From assembly GCF_004795915.1 (NCBI RefSeq), contig NZ_CP039253.1:2418001-2482000 (forward strand): a stretch of 64,000 bases of DNA, written 5' to 3'. The position numbers and the translations under genes are program-made. The stretch comes from Rhodococcus sp. PAMC28707. Its GTDB lineage: Bacteria; Actinomycetota; Actinomycetes; Mycobacteriales; Mycobacteriaceae. Under the pieces are notes generated by a model that saw nothing but the letters and a program-made list of their open reading frames with translations, did no database searches and had not been told where the DNA came from. Numbering within the stretch: the first letter of the stretch is position 1; every line of letters begins with the position of its first letter. Positions 24,826 to 33,339 of this stretch are shown one piece after another.

Positions 24826-26835
24826 TCAGCGGGCATCACTGGCCACCTCGAACAGTGTTCCGGGCTGATCGGGGTCGGCTCGTGCCGCCAGGAATGCCTC
24901 CGGGTCGATCAGATCCGCTTGACCGACGATCGAACCCAGATCGGCGATGCGCTCGACACCGGTCAGTACCATTTCCTCCTCGACCGTGCCCTCGGCATAT
25001 CCGTAATAGCAGGTCGAGGTGGTGTGGTTGTGGTCCTTGTCGATGCGATTCGCGCGCCCCTCGATCTGACGGATCTCGATGGGTGTCCACCGAGGGTCGT
25101 GAATGAGAGTGATGCGGGGAGCGGCCGTCGACACCGTCTTCTCGGGCAGCAGTAACTCGTTGGAATGCAGGTTGATCGCACTGGTCGTCGTAGACACGAT
25201 GACTCGTGCAGCGCCGGTTTGGAATCGGCGAATCTCGGTCTCCTGGGCTGCGCTGCTCATACTGCCGTCGACCACTGCGACATCGAGACCTTCGTCGCGG
25301 AGAGACTGCGACAACTCGGCGACGGATTCGCGATAGAACATCGAGACGAACACCTGATTGCCGTCCCGCACCCAAGCGCGGACCTGGTCAGCAGATGCGG
25401 GAATGCGTAAGTACGAGCACTTTTGGCGTAGCCGCAGTGCGGCTGCTCGCGTACTCGGGTTCTTCTGGAGCACCCGCCTACCGCTCACCGTTTTCCAGTT
25501 CGGCAGACCGACCTCCTTGCGGTAATCCACCCATGCCGAGTGATAGAGCCGCTTCTGCACGGCTGTCAGTTCCTGGCCGAGAGGCTCGCGCGGCGTGGGC
25601 GGAGACGGCCGCGAAATCGACCATGGGACAGCGCCACCGGACAGCCAACGATGGATGGTGCCGATGTCGCGCTCGCGTCGTGCAGCATCCTCGGGCTCCC
25701 ACCGCCACGTTTTCAGCCCGGTCGTCGCCTTGCCTTCCTTGAGCGCGAAGCCCGACTCCTCGAGGAACGTCGCCCACTGCGCGGTGATGGCATGTCCGAG
25801 GCCTTCGTCGTCACCGATGATCTGCTCCTGCGCACGACTCTGCTCGATCGCCCGGGCCATGTACGCGAAATGCATCGGTTGATAACCGGGTGTGGCAGAC
25901 ATCCAGACGACGGCGCGAGCAGCCTCTTGGTAGCGCCAGAGGATCTGCGACTGCTGCGACTCGATATTCATCAACGCGTGCGACTCGTCGGCCACCACGA
26001 TGTCGATGTCGAATCGAAGTTCGCCGAGCGTGATGGTCCTCTTGTTCTGTGTTCGCTTGCGTTTGCCCAGATCTATATCTTCGGGGACCGTCAGCAGCTT
26101 CTTCGTCGACTGGTATGTCACCAGTAGCCAGCGCTTGCGCTCGGACGGATGAATGTCGGCCTCGGTGTCGGCGATGGTGCGCCGCCAACCAGGAAGAGCA
26201 CCTTTGGGCGCTACGACCAGCACGGTTCCGATGCTCGGATCCTCCATCTGGCGGACGGCCTCGCACACGGCAAGAGTCTTGCCCAGTCCCGTCGAGTCCA
26301 TCTGGGCGAAATACGGAAACCCGTTGTCCAACGCGTCGAGATGCCTGCGCACCGACTCGAGCTGCGTCGCCCGCGGCGTCATCGACCGCTCGTGCATCTC
26401 CTCGGGCCGCCACTCCTCGTTGGCATCGTCCTCGATCCAGCGCTGCAGGCTGTACGGCATCGACTCGAACGACGCCAAACCGTCGGGCAGCTCGGTCCCA
26501 TAGAACGCGAACACCCGCGGACCCGGATGCCATCGAGCGCCGGAGGCCGACGCGAGAGCGCGATCCTCGAACGGCACGTCGAGGACCCATACCCGCTCAC
26601 CCGGATCTGGCAACCGCAGGTCCGGCGAGACGGTCTTACGTGGCGCCCGCTTACGCGTCGTGGTCCGCTTGGCAGGCGTCCGTTTGGTAGCGGCCTTCTT
26701 CGCGGGGGCTTTCTTGGCCGTCGGCGATGCGGCCGACTGTGCTGCCGTCGACTCCTTGAACTTCCGCGCGGCAGCGCTCTTGCCTGCGCCGATGGTTCTC
26801 GCGGTGGTTGTGGGCTTGCGTCTACGAGGTGGCAT
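24826..26835 (-). CDS. SNF2-type DEAD/DEAH helicase with basic N-terminal tail
   Basis: A 669-aa ATP-dependent DNA translocase. Residues ~1-60 are a Lys/Ala/Arg/Thr/Pro-rich, histone-H1-like tail (KAPAKKAATKRTPAKR). A small module follows (VWVLDVPFEDRALASASGARWHPGPRVFAFYG) resembling DUF5710-type N-terminal modules. The helicase core has Walker A MDSTGLGKTLAV, motif II VVADESHAL, motif III WMSATPGYQ, and C-terminal lobe motifs VFVSMFYRESVAEL, VIVSTTTSAINLHSNELLLP and motif VI RQIEGRANRIDK. The ATG at 26835 was chosen; upstream sequence is a repeat tract. It could serve in DNA repair, replication restart or defence; no partner gene is adjacent. Confidence 0.85.
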   Translation of the reverse strand: MPPRRRKPTTTARTIGAGKSAAARKFKESTAAQSAASPTAKKAPAKKAATKRTPAKRTTTRKRAPRKTVSPDLRLPDPGERVWVLDVPFEDRALASASGARWHPGPRVFAFYGTELPDGLASFESMPYSLQRWIEDDANEEWRPEEMHERSMTPRATQLESVRRHLDALDNGFPYFAQMDSTGLGKTLAVCEAVRQMEDPSIGTVLVVAPKGALPGWRRTIADTEADIHPSERKRWLLVTYQSTKKLLTVPEDIDLGKRKRTQNKRTITLGELRFDIDIVVADESHALMNIESQQSQILWRYQEAARAVVWMSATPGYQPMHFAYMARAIEQSRAQEQIIGDDEGLGHAITAQWATFLEESGFALKEGKATTGLKTWRWEPEDAARRERDIGTIHRWLSGGAVPWSISRPSPPTPREPLGQELTAVQKRLYHSAWVDYRKEVGLPNWKTVSGRRVLQKNPSTRAAALRLRQKCSYLRIPASADQVRAWVRDGNQVFVSMFYRESVAELSQSLRDEGLDVAVVDGSMSSAAQETEIRRFQTGAARVIVSTTTSAINLHSNELLLPEKTVSTAAPRITLIHDPRWTPIEIRQIEGRANRIDKDHNHTTSTCYYGYAEGTVEEEMVLTGVERIADLGSIVGQADLIDPEAFLAARADPDQPGTLFEVASDAR

Positions 26836-26980
26836 CGGATCCAGTCTGTCGTACGGTGTCCGGAATACCGTAGAGGACGGCGCCGACATCCCTGGGCGGT
26901 GCGAAGCATGCATCATTTTTGCAAACCGAACGCCCTCGCCATGACGTGATCGAGGGAGCGAGGTTCCGAATAAGGGTGCG

Positions 26981-27033
26981 CGCTCTCCCACCGCCCGCTC
27001 TCCCACCGCCCGCTCTGCCACCGCCCGCTCTCC
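26981..27033. repeat. 15-bp tandem repeat, 3.5 copies
   Basis: Unit CGCTCTCCCACCGCC at 26981-26995, repeated at 26996-27010 and 27011-27025 (one mismatch), with a partial fourth copy to 27033. It lies in the 257-bp divergent gap between the helicase and lactate monooxygenase genes. It is a likely slippage-prone microsatellite-like tract that may vary between strains; no promoter role is evident. Confidence 0.8.
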
Positions 27034-27092
27034 GCACCACGTGCTCGGTGATGTCCTGCCATCTGGCCTGCGGCGGCACTACGGTGGTGACC

Positions 27093-28253
27093 ATGAACTT
27101 CAGTGACCATCAAATCGGTATATATGCCCAGGGCATGTTCACCGATCAGAGGCCGCAGATCACCACGAACCTGGCCAGGTTGGAGGAGCAGGCCGCTGCC
27201 ACGCTCAGCCCGGAAGCTCTCGGGTACATCGTCGCCAGCGCAGGTAGCGGTTCCACGGCACGCGCGAACCGCGATGCGTTCGACGAGTGGCGCATCGCCC
27301 CGCGCATGTTGCGGAGTTCAGCGGAACGAGATCACGCGGTCACAGTGCTCGGCACCTCGATGCCCGCGCCGCTGCTGATCGCGCCGGTGGGTGTTCAGAC
27401 TCTCGCGCATCCGGACGGTGAGCTTGCGACGGTGCGGGCAGCCGCGGAGCTTTCGGTGCCCTACATTCACTCCACTCAGGCTTCGCATTCGTTCGAGCAG
27501 ATCGCCGAGGCGGGTGGCGACGCCCCCAGGTGGTACCAGTTGTACTGGCCCACAGATGAATCCGTTCTCCTCAGCTTCCTCGCGCGAGCCAAGAAATCGG
27601 GATTCACGACGCTTGTACTGACGCTCGACACGACGCTTCTCGGCTGGAGGCCGGCCGACCTCGACCGTGGATACCTGCCGTTTCTGGCGAACCTCGGGAT
27701 CGAGAACTATCTGACGGACCCGGCATTTCTTGCGGGTCTGGATCAATCGGTCGAAGCGAATCCTGTTGCTGCAGCCATGCACTGGGCGCAGATGTTCCCC
27801 AACCCTGGGTTGAACTGGTCGCAGTTGGCGTTCCTGCGTGAGCAGTGGGACGGACCGATCGTATTGAAGGGAATCTGCACGGTTGCCGACGGATGGGCAG
27901 CCGCCGATCACGGGGTGGACGGGATCGTGGTGTCCAATCATGGTGGCCGCCAGATCGACGGCGCTCGCTCGTCGTTGAGCGCGCTGCCGGAGATCGTGGA
28001 CGCCGTCGGTGATCAGCTGACGGTTTTGTTCGATTCCGGTGTGCGCACCGGGTCCGACATGGCGAAGGCGCTTGCGTTGGGGGCCGATGCGGTGCTGCTG
28101 GGACGGCCGTTTCTGTATGGATTGGCGCTCGGCGGCCAGGACGGTGTGGCGCATGTATTGCGTTGCATTCTCGCTGAATTCGATCTCGTCACCAGCTTGT
28201 CGGGTCATACCGGGGCTGCCGAGCTCGGTCGTGAGTCGGTGATCCGGGCATGA
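27093..28253 (+). CDS. FMN-dependent alpha-hydroxy-acid oxidase (lactate 2-monooxygenase-like)
   Basis: A 386-aa flavin TIM-barrel enzyme. Family signatures are present: APLLIAPVGVQTLAHPDGELATVRAAAEL, RWYQLYWPTDESVLLSFLARAKKSGFTTLVLTLDT, catalytic lysine region IVLKGICTVADGWAA, the catalytic His in GIVVSNHGGRQIDG, and FDSGVRTGSDMAKALALGADAVLLGRPFLYGL. Length and sequence fit mycobacterial lactate monooxygenase, which oxidises L-lactate to acetate and CO2; an L-lactate or mandelate dehydrogenase is the alternative. The ATG at 27093 gives the conserved N-terminus. It overlaps the GH13 gene by ATGA. Confidence 0.87.
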   Translation: MNFSDHQIGIYAQGMFTDQRPQITTNLARLEEQAAATLSPEALGYIVASAGSGSTARANRDAFDEWRIAPRMLRSSAERDHAVTVLGTSMPAPLLIAPVGVQTLAHPDGELATVRAAAELSVPYIHSTQASHSFEQIAEAGGDAPRWYQLYWPTDESVLLSFLARAKKSGFTTLVLTLDTTLLGWRPADLDRGYLPFLANLGIENYLTDPAFLAGLDQSVEANPVAAAMHWAQMFPNPGLNWSQLAFLREQWDGPIVLKGICTVADGWAAADHGVDGIVVSNHGGRQIDGARSSLSALPEIVDAVGDQLTVLFDSGVRTGSDMAKALALGADAVLLGRPFLYGLALGGQDGVAHVLRCILAEFDLVTSLSGHTGAAELGRESVIRA

Positions 28254-29554
28254 GCGGTCAACCTGCCTGGGTCGAGCACGCCATCTGGTGGCACATCTAT
28301 CCCCTGGGATTCGTCGGCGCCCCGGTCCATAACTGGGACGGCGCTTCGCTCGAGGACGAGCATCGACTGCACCGCATCGTCGACTGGTTCGACTACGCCG
28401 TGGAACTCGGGGCCTCGGGAATCGCCCTCGGCCCGATCTTCGCCTCCGCAAGCCATGGATACGACACCATCGATCACCTTCGCATCGATTCGCGGCTCGG
28501 CACCGAATCCGACTTCGACGACATGATCCACCAAGCTCATTCGCGTGGGCTGCGGGTCATGCTCGATGGCGTATTCAACCATGTGGCACAAGCATTTCCG
28601 CGGTTCGTACAGGCGCTCGAAGCAGGACCGGATTCGCCGGAGTCCGAGTGGTTCCATCTCGACTGGTCCGGGGCGAGACCGACTCATCGCAATTTCGAGG
28701 GCCACGATGAACTGGTGACGCTCAACCATGACAGCGCCGCGGTCGAGCAGTATGTCGTCGATGTCATGTCGCACTGGCTCGAACGGGGTGCAGACGGGTG
28801 GCGTCTCGACGCGGCATACGCTGTGCCGCCGCGGTTCTGGGCGGCGGTCATTCCGAAGGTTCGGCAAAAGTTCCCCGACGCCTACTTCCTCGGTGAGGTC
28901 ATCCACGGTGATTATGCAGCCATCGTGAAGGCGAGCTCACTGGATTCGGTGACTCAGTACGAGCTGTGGAAAGCGTCGTGGAGTGCAATCTCGGAAAGGA
29001 ACTTTTTCGAGTTGTCGCACGCGCTCGGGCGTCACAACGAGTGGCTCGAGACGTTCGTTCCGGCTACGTTCGTCGGTAATCACGACGTGGCCCGCATCGC
29101 CAGCACCATCACCGACGAACGCCATCTCGAGCATGCGCTCGTGGTCCTGTTCACGGTCGGGGGCATGCCGATGATCTACTACGGCGACGAACAGGGCTTC
29201 CGTGGCGCGAAAGAGGAACGTGTCGGTGGCGATGACGAGGTACGGCCGGAATTTCCTAGCAGCAGAGAGGAACTCGCCCCGTACGGTTGGCCGACCTTCC
29301 GTCTGCATCAGCAGCTGATCGGGCTTCGCCGCAGGCATCCCTGGCTCGTCGAGGCGCGCACCGAGACGGTGGAGCTGTCCAATACCGCGATGTTGTACCG
29401 CGTCCACTCGGGTGACGAGCAGTTGCACGTGGCGTTGAACCTCGGCGACGAGGAAGTGACGTACCGCGTGGCCGGTGAGATATTGTCCGGCGACGCACAA
29501 GTGGGCGGCGGATCCACCAGGGTTCCACCCCACGGCTGGGTGGTGCTGCGCTAG
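28250..29554 (+). CDS. GH13 alpha-amylase-family glycosidase
   Basis: A 434-aa (beta/alpha)8 enzyme. The four GH13 regions are visible: GVFNHVA (region I), GWRLDAAYAV with the nucleophile Asp (II), YFLGEVIHGD with the acid/base Glu (III) and FVGNHDVARI with the third Asp (IV). IYPLGFVGAPV at the start and a short C-terminal beta domain (HVALNLGDEEVTYRVAG) complete it. No signal peptide is seen, so the enzyme is intracellular. It overlaps the preceding oxidase by the ATGA tetranucleotide, an unexpected coupling of sugar and hydroxy-acid chemistry. Substrate class (alpha-glucosidase, trehalose or maltose type) cannot be fixed here. Confidence 0.87.
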   Translation: MSGQPAWVEHAIWWHIYPLGFVGAPVHNWDGASLEDEHRLHRIVDWFDYAVELGASGIALGPIFASASHGYDTIDHLRIDSRLGTESDFDDMIHQAHSRGLRVMLDGVFNHVAQAFPRFVQALEAGPDSPESEWFHLDWSGARPTHRNFEGHDELVTLNHDSAAVEQYVVDVMSHWLERGADGWRLDAAYAVPPRFWAAVIPKVRQKFPDAYFLGEVIHGDYAAIVKASSLDSVTQYELWKASWSAISERNFFELSHALGRHNEWLETFVPATFVGNHDVARIASTITDERHLEHALVVLFTVGGMPMIYYGDEQGFRGAKEERVGGDDEVRPEFPSSREELAPYGWPTFRLHQQLIGLRRRHPWLVEARTETVELSNTAMLYRVHSGDEQLHVALNLGDEEVTYRVAGEILSGDAQVGGGSTRVPPHGWVVLR

Positions 29555-29674
29555 GCGCAGGGCGTCAATAAGGGTCCGGACGTGTACAAACCCGACTTGT
29601 CCGGTATCTATACGGCTTTCTATGATCGATCCTAGATAGACGGATATTCGACAAGAGGTTACAGTCCTCTTCGA

Positions 29675-29742
29675 CACGGGGTGCCTAACGGCTGAGAACA
29701 CACCCGTCGAACCTGATCTGGTCAACACCAGCGTAGGGATGT
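29675..29742 (+). promoter_or_regulatory. TPP riboswitch (THI box)
   Basis: The sequence carries the aptamer's conserved blocks: CGGGGTGCC, GGCTGAGA, ACCCGTCGAACCTGAT, CTGG...CCAG arm and GCGTAGGGA, closed by an ACA/TGT P1 extension. A separate hairpin follows (TGCACGT-gtgat-ACGTGCA, 29744-29762) that could serve in the expression platform, before the ribosome site at ~29791. It precedes an SDR and an LLM flavin monooxygenase rather than thi biosynthesis or transport genes, so these genes are predicted to be repressed by thiamine pyrophosphate. Confidence 0.93.
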
Positions 29743-29802
29743 CTGCACGTGTGATACGTGCATGCTCTGCGCGGTGTGGGCCGGAAGAGCGAAAGGCCTG
29801 AC

Positions 29803-30573
29803 ATGAACATCCAGTCGAAAAAGTTGGACGAGCAGACAGTAGTCGTCACCGGAGCGGGCAGAGGTCTGGGCACCGCGGTGGCCAGGGCATTCGCGCGAGA
29901 AGGCGCTCGCGTCGTGGTGAACTACCGCAACAGTCGAGTCTCGGCGGAGGCGCTGGCGTCAGAGATCGGCGGGATAGCGATCCAAGCAGACATCACCGAC
30001 GCCGAGCAGGTGGACGCGTTGTTCACCGAAGCCGAAGCGCACTTCGGTTCCTCCGTGACGACGGTGGTCAACAACGCGTTGGCCGACTTCTCGTTCAACG
30101 GGGACGCGCGCAGCAAGGCCGACTCGATCACATGGGACGAGTTCGACGCGCAGTTCCGTGGCACTGTGCGTGGTGCGCTGACGACTACGCAGCGAGCGCT
30201 GAAGGGGATGCGCGCAGCAGGATTCGGCCGAATCATCAACGTGGGCACCAATCTTTTCCAGAACCCAGTGGTGCCGTACCACGACTACACGGCATCGAAG
30301 GCTGCGCTGTTGTCTCTGACTCGAACTCTCGCAGCGGATCTCGGCGGCGACGGTATCACTGTGAACATGGTGTCGGGTGGCCTACTGCGGACCACCGACG
30401 CCAGTGCCGCTACACCAGAGGAAGTATTCGACCTCATCGCGGCGTCGACGCCGTTGCAGCGAGTGGTGACACCAGAGGAGTTCGCAGATGCCCTGTTGTT
30501 CTTCGCGTCTCCGTGGTCGAGGTCGGTGACCGGACAGAATTTGGTTGTGGACGGCGGCTTGGTCAAGGACTGA
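29803..30573 (+). CDS. Short-chain dehydrogenase/reductase (FabG-like), TPP-riboswitch controlled
   Basis: A 256-aa NAD(P)-dependent oxidoreductase. The cofactor motif is VTGAGRGLGTAVARAFA, NNALA corresponds to the NNAG motif, and the active site YTASKAALLSLTRTLA supplies Tyr and Lys. The usual catalytic Ser 13 residues before the Tyr is replaced by Thr (RIINVGTN), which may still work or may alter activity. The C-terminal end is FFASPWSRSVTGQNLVVDGGLVKD. The ATG at 29803 has a GAAAGG ribosome site; it is the first gene after the TPP riboswitch and ends 1 bp before the LLM gene. The substrate is unknown. Confidence 0.88.
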   Translation: MNIQSKKLDEQTVVVTGAGRGLGTAVARAFAREGARVVVNYRNSRVSAEALASEIGGIAIQADITDAEQVDALFTEAEAHFGSSVTTVVNNALADFSFNGDARSKADSITWDEFDAQFRGTVRGALTTTQRALKGMRAAGFGRIINVGTNLFQNPVVPYHDYTASKAALLSLTRTLAADLGGDGITVNMVSGGLLRTTDASAATPEEVFDLIAASTPLQRVVTPEEFADALLFFASPWSRSVTGQNLVVDGGLVKD

Positions 30574-30574
30574 C

Positions 30575-31846
30575 ATGCTGCACCTCAACGCATTTCTCTA
30601 CGGCTGTGGGCATCACAGTGCAGCGTGGCGTCACCCGAATTCGAGGGTCGAGGACCTCGGCGATATCAGCTACTACCAAGAACTCGCGCAGACCGCGGAG
30701 CGGGGCAAGTTCGACGCCGTGTTCTTCGCGGACGGACACTCCGTTCGTGATCCGGCCGGCGCGGGCACCTGGTTTCTCGAACCGATCACAGCCCTGACGG
30801 CGATGGCCGGAACGACCACCCATATCGGCCTGGTCACCACCATATCCACGACGTTCTACACACCGTTTCACGCTGCGCGGTTGCTCGCCTCGCTCGATCA
30901 CATCAGTGGTGGCCGCGCAGGATGGAACGTCGTGACCTCGATGTTCGACGCCGAGGCGCGCAATCATGGATTCGAGGACATTCCGGCACGGGTCGAAAGG
31001 TACGAACGCGCAGAGGAATTCGTCGAGGTTGCCCTCGCGCTATGGGACAGCTGGGAACGGGACGCGCTGGTACTGGATCGCGAGGGAATGTATGCGGATC
31101 CGGCGAAGGTGCATCCCATCGATCACGTCGGCAAGCACTTTCGGGTGGACGGCCCGTTGACGGTCCCGCGGTCTCCGCAGGGACGGCCGGTGCTGTTCCA
31201 GGCGGGCGCGTCGGGACCTGGCCGTGATCTCGCGGCCCGCTACGCGGAGGCGATCTACGCCGTCGCCTACGATGCCGAGGCCGGCGCCGCCTATTATTCA
31301 GATGTCAAGCGCCGCATAGATGCTGCCGGACGAAACAGCTCGACCGTTGGGATCATGCCGGGTCTGGTGACGTACGTCGGGTCGACGATGAGCGAGGCCC
31401 GTGCGAAGAAGGCCGAGCTCGATGCACTGCTTCCCGTCGAGCAGTCGTTGCGCACACTGGGGATGTTCGTGGAGCAGGATTGCAGCGATTGGGAGCTCGA
31501 CGCACCGGTTCCTGCTCTTCCGCCGATCGAGGAGTTCACCGGGCCGCACGGTCGATACGAGACGATCCTGCGGATAATCGCCAAAGATGACCCGACTGTC
31601 CGTCAGCTTCTCGGGACACTCGCAGCGGGTGGAGGGCACGCCACGATGATCGGGACGCCGGAATCGATCGCCGACGAGATCTCGGAGTGGGTGCGAAGAG
31701 GAGCTGCCGACGGCTTCAATCTGATGCCACCGCTGTACCCGGACAGTCTCGACGACTTCGTCGACGAAGTCGTGCCAATTCTTCAGTCACGTGATCTCTT
31801 TCGTAAGGAATACTCTTCGCGCTCATTGCGCGAGAATCTGGCATGA
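30575..31846 (+). CDS. LLM flavin monooxygenase (NtaA/SnaA/DszA group), TPP-riboswitch controlled
   Basis: A 423-aa class-C two-component flavin monooxygenase. Group features: LNAFLYGCGHHSAAWRHP at the N-terminus, ARTAERGKFDAVFFADGH-type block (here QTAERGKFDAVFFADGHSV), GLVTTISTTFYTPFHAARLLASLDHISGGRAGWNVVTS, RYERAEEFVEVALALWDSW, RPVLFQAGASGPGRDLAARYAEAIY and the closing GFNLMPPLYPDSLDDFVDEVVPIL. Such enzymes need FMNH2 from a separate reductase; none lies beside it, though the SDR is just upstream. The ATG at 30575 overlaps the junction of the SDR stop. The riboswitch implies a substrate connected to thiamine, perhaps a sulfur- or nitrogen-heterocycle; this is inference. Confidence 0.88.
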   Translation: MLHLNAFLYGCGHHSAAWRHPNSRVEDLGDISYYQELAQTAERGKFDAVFFADGHSVRDPAGAGTWFLEPITALTAMAGTTTHIGLVTTISTTFYTPFHAARLLASLDHISGGRAGWNVVTSMFDAEARNHGFEDIPARVERYERAEEFVEVALALWDSWERDALVLDREGMYADPAKVHPIDHVGKHFRVDGPLTVPRSPQGRPVLFQAGASGPGRDLAARYAEAIYAVAYDAEAGAAYYSDVKRRIDAAGRNSSTVGIMPGLVTYVGSTMSEARAKKAELDALLPVEQSLRTLGMFVEQDCSDWELDAPVPALPPIEEFTGPHGRYETILRIIAKDDPTVRQLLGTLAAGGGHATMIGTPESIADEISEWVRRGAADGFNLMPPLYPDSLDDFVDEVVPILQSRDLFRKEYSSRSLRENLA

Positions 31847-31884
31847 TGCGCTGGCACGGGTGGTGCATCCGCAGAAGGGGAAGT

Positions 31885-33339
31885 ATGTCGAAGCGAATGG
31901 CCGTCGTGAGTGCCGCTGTTGTTCTCGGGTCCGTGATGATCGTGTACGGGGACAGCGTCCCGGCTGCCGCCGAACCCCTCGTCCCTCCCGGCGCGTGCGC
32001 GGCCGATCTGACGAACGAGACAGGGTCGCTGGTCCCGGAAGATCTCTCGATTCCGATCCCTTTTCCGCAACTCGCACCTGTGCCGTATCCAGCACCGACG
32101 ACGGCCCCGACACGTATCGACCCGGAACCGTTGCCGGCGGACCCTTGCTTGGATCCGTGCCCGAACCTGACCGATGACACCCGCGAGCCCACCACGCTCT
32201 CGAGCGAATTGAACATTCCGCGAATCGGATTCGAGTTCAAGCCTTTCACCATTCCGATCCCGATTCCCGGACCCGAAGTGCAGCTCCCGCCTCCGCCCGA
32301 TCCGGCGTCACCTCCCGTCGAACCGGCGGTCAGAACTTCTGCACCTCCAATGCCGCAGATCGGAAACGTCACCCGTGTTGCCAAACAGACAGGGGCGGGG
32401 TCGATCAATCGCACCGACAAACGGTGGCAGGTCTACGGGACGGACCTGGGCATTATGTGGGAGAGCGCTCCCGGGCAGATAGCGACGGCGTTCGGCGATA
32501 CCGTCGGCAAAGGCTTCCATCCCCCTGGAGGTCAGGGACCGGATTGGCGCAGCAATGTGCTCGCGTTCAGCACCGATACCGATCTGTCCGACGGGGTCAC
32601 CTACGACAGTATGGTGCAGGACAGTCGTTGTCACGCAGCCGAACTCCTCAGCAGTCGCAAGCTCGACAACGTCGAGATCACCACGATTCCTACCTCCGGC
32701 TTCGCGATCGGCGATCGCCAATACATGAGCTACATGTCCATCAGGACGTGGAACAGCATCCCGGGAACCTGGTGGACCAACTATGGGGGGATCGCATACT
32801 CGGACGACGGCGGCTCCACCTGGACGAAGGATCCGTATGCACAGTGGGACAACATCTTCGGCGTCAGTAAGTTTCAGGTGACGTCGATGGTCCCGCAGGG
32901 TGACTACGTGTACATGTTCGGCACCCCGAACACCAGGCTCGGTGACGTCGGCGTCGCACGCGTCCCGAAGGATCAGGTGCTGAACAAGTCCGCGTATCAG
33001 TATTGGAGCGAAGGTAACTGGACACCGGTCGGAGGGTATACCGCAGCGTCGACGATCGTGGCGGCCCCGGCAGCGGAACTCTCGGTGCGGTACGACGATT
33101 CACGCCAGAGATGGCAGATGACCTACCTCGACACCGCGAAAACGGCTATCACGCTGCGGGAGTCCGACTCTCCGCAAGGAGCGTGGTCCGACGGAGCGCC
33201 GATGGTCAGCGTCGCCGAATACCCTGAGCTGTACGGAGGGTTCATGCATCCCTGGTCCACCGGCACCGATCTGTACTTCAACATCTCGACGTGGTCCGAC
33301 TACAACGTCTTTCAGATGCACGCGGAGTTGACGAACTAG
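31885..33339 (+). CDS. Exported DUF4185-domain protein (GH183-like, candidate endo-D-arabinanase)
   Basis: A 484-aa secreted protein. It has a signal peptide (RMAVVSAAVVLGSVMIVYGDSVPAAAEP), a long Pro-rich low-complexity linker (res ~30-155, with repeated PIPIPxP runs) and a C-terminal DUF4185 beta-propeller-like domain beginning near VTRVAKQTGAGSINRT. Domain marks are TDLGIMWESAPGQIATAFGDT, YMSIRTWNSIPGTWWTNYGGIAYSDDGGSTW and WQMTYLDTAKTAITLRESDSPQGAWS. DUF4185 enzymes are now classed as GH183 and cut mycobacterial-type D-arabinan. The wall arabinogalactan of this group would be the natural substrate. The start at 31885 has a good GGGGAAG site. It shares CTAG with the next gene's stop. Confidence 0.8.
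   Translation: MSKRMAVVSAAVVLGSVMIVYGDSVPAAAEPLVPPGACAADLTNETGSLVPEDLSIPIPFPQLAPVPYPAPTTAPTRIDPEPLPADPCLDPCPNLTDDTREPTTLSSELNIPRIGFEFKPFTIPIPIPGPEVQLPPPPDPASPPVEPAVRTSAPPMPQIGNVTRVAKQTGAGSINRTDKRWQVYGTDLGIMWESAPGQIATAFGDTVGKGFHPPGGQGPDWRSNVLAFSTDTDLSDGVTYDSMVQDSRCHAAELLSSRKLDNVEITTIPTSGFAIGDRQYMSYMSIRTWNSIPGTWWTNYGGIAYSDDGGSTWTKDPYAQWDNIFGVSKFQVTSMVPQGDYVYMFGTPNTRLGDVGVARVPKDQVLNKSAYQYWSEGNWTPVGGYTAASTIVAAPAAELSVRYDDSRQRWQMTYLDTAKTAITLRESDSPQGAWSDGAPMVSVAEYPELYGGFMHPWSTGTDLYFNISTWSDYNVFQMHAELTN

Noticed and set aside
24826..26590. Plus- and minus-strand frames overlapping the helicase
   Set aside because: Only the 24826-26835 minus frame has helicase motifs; the others are low-complexity shadows.
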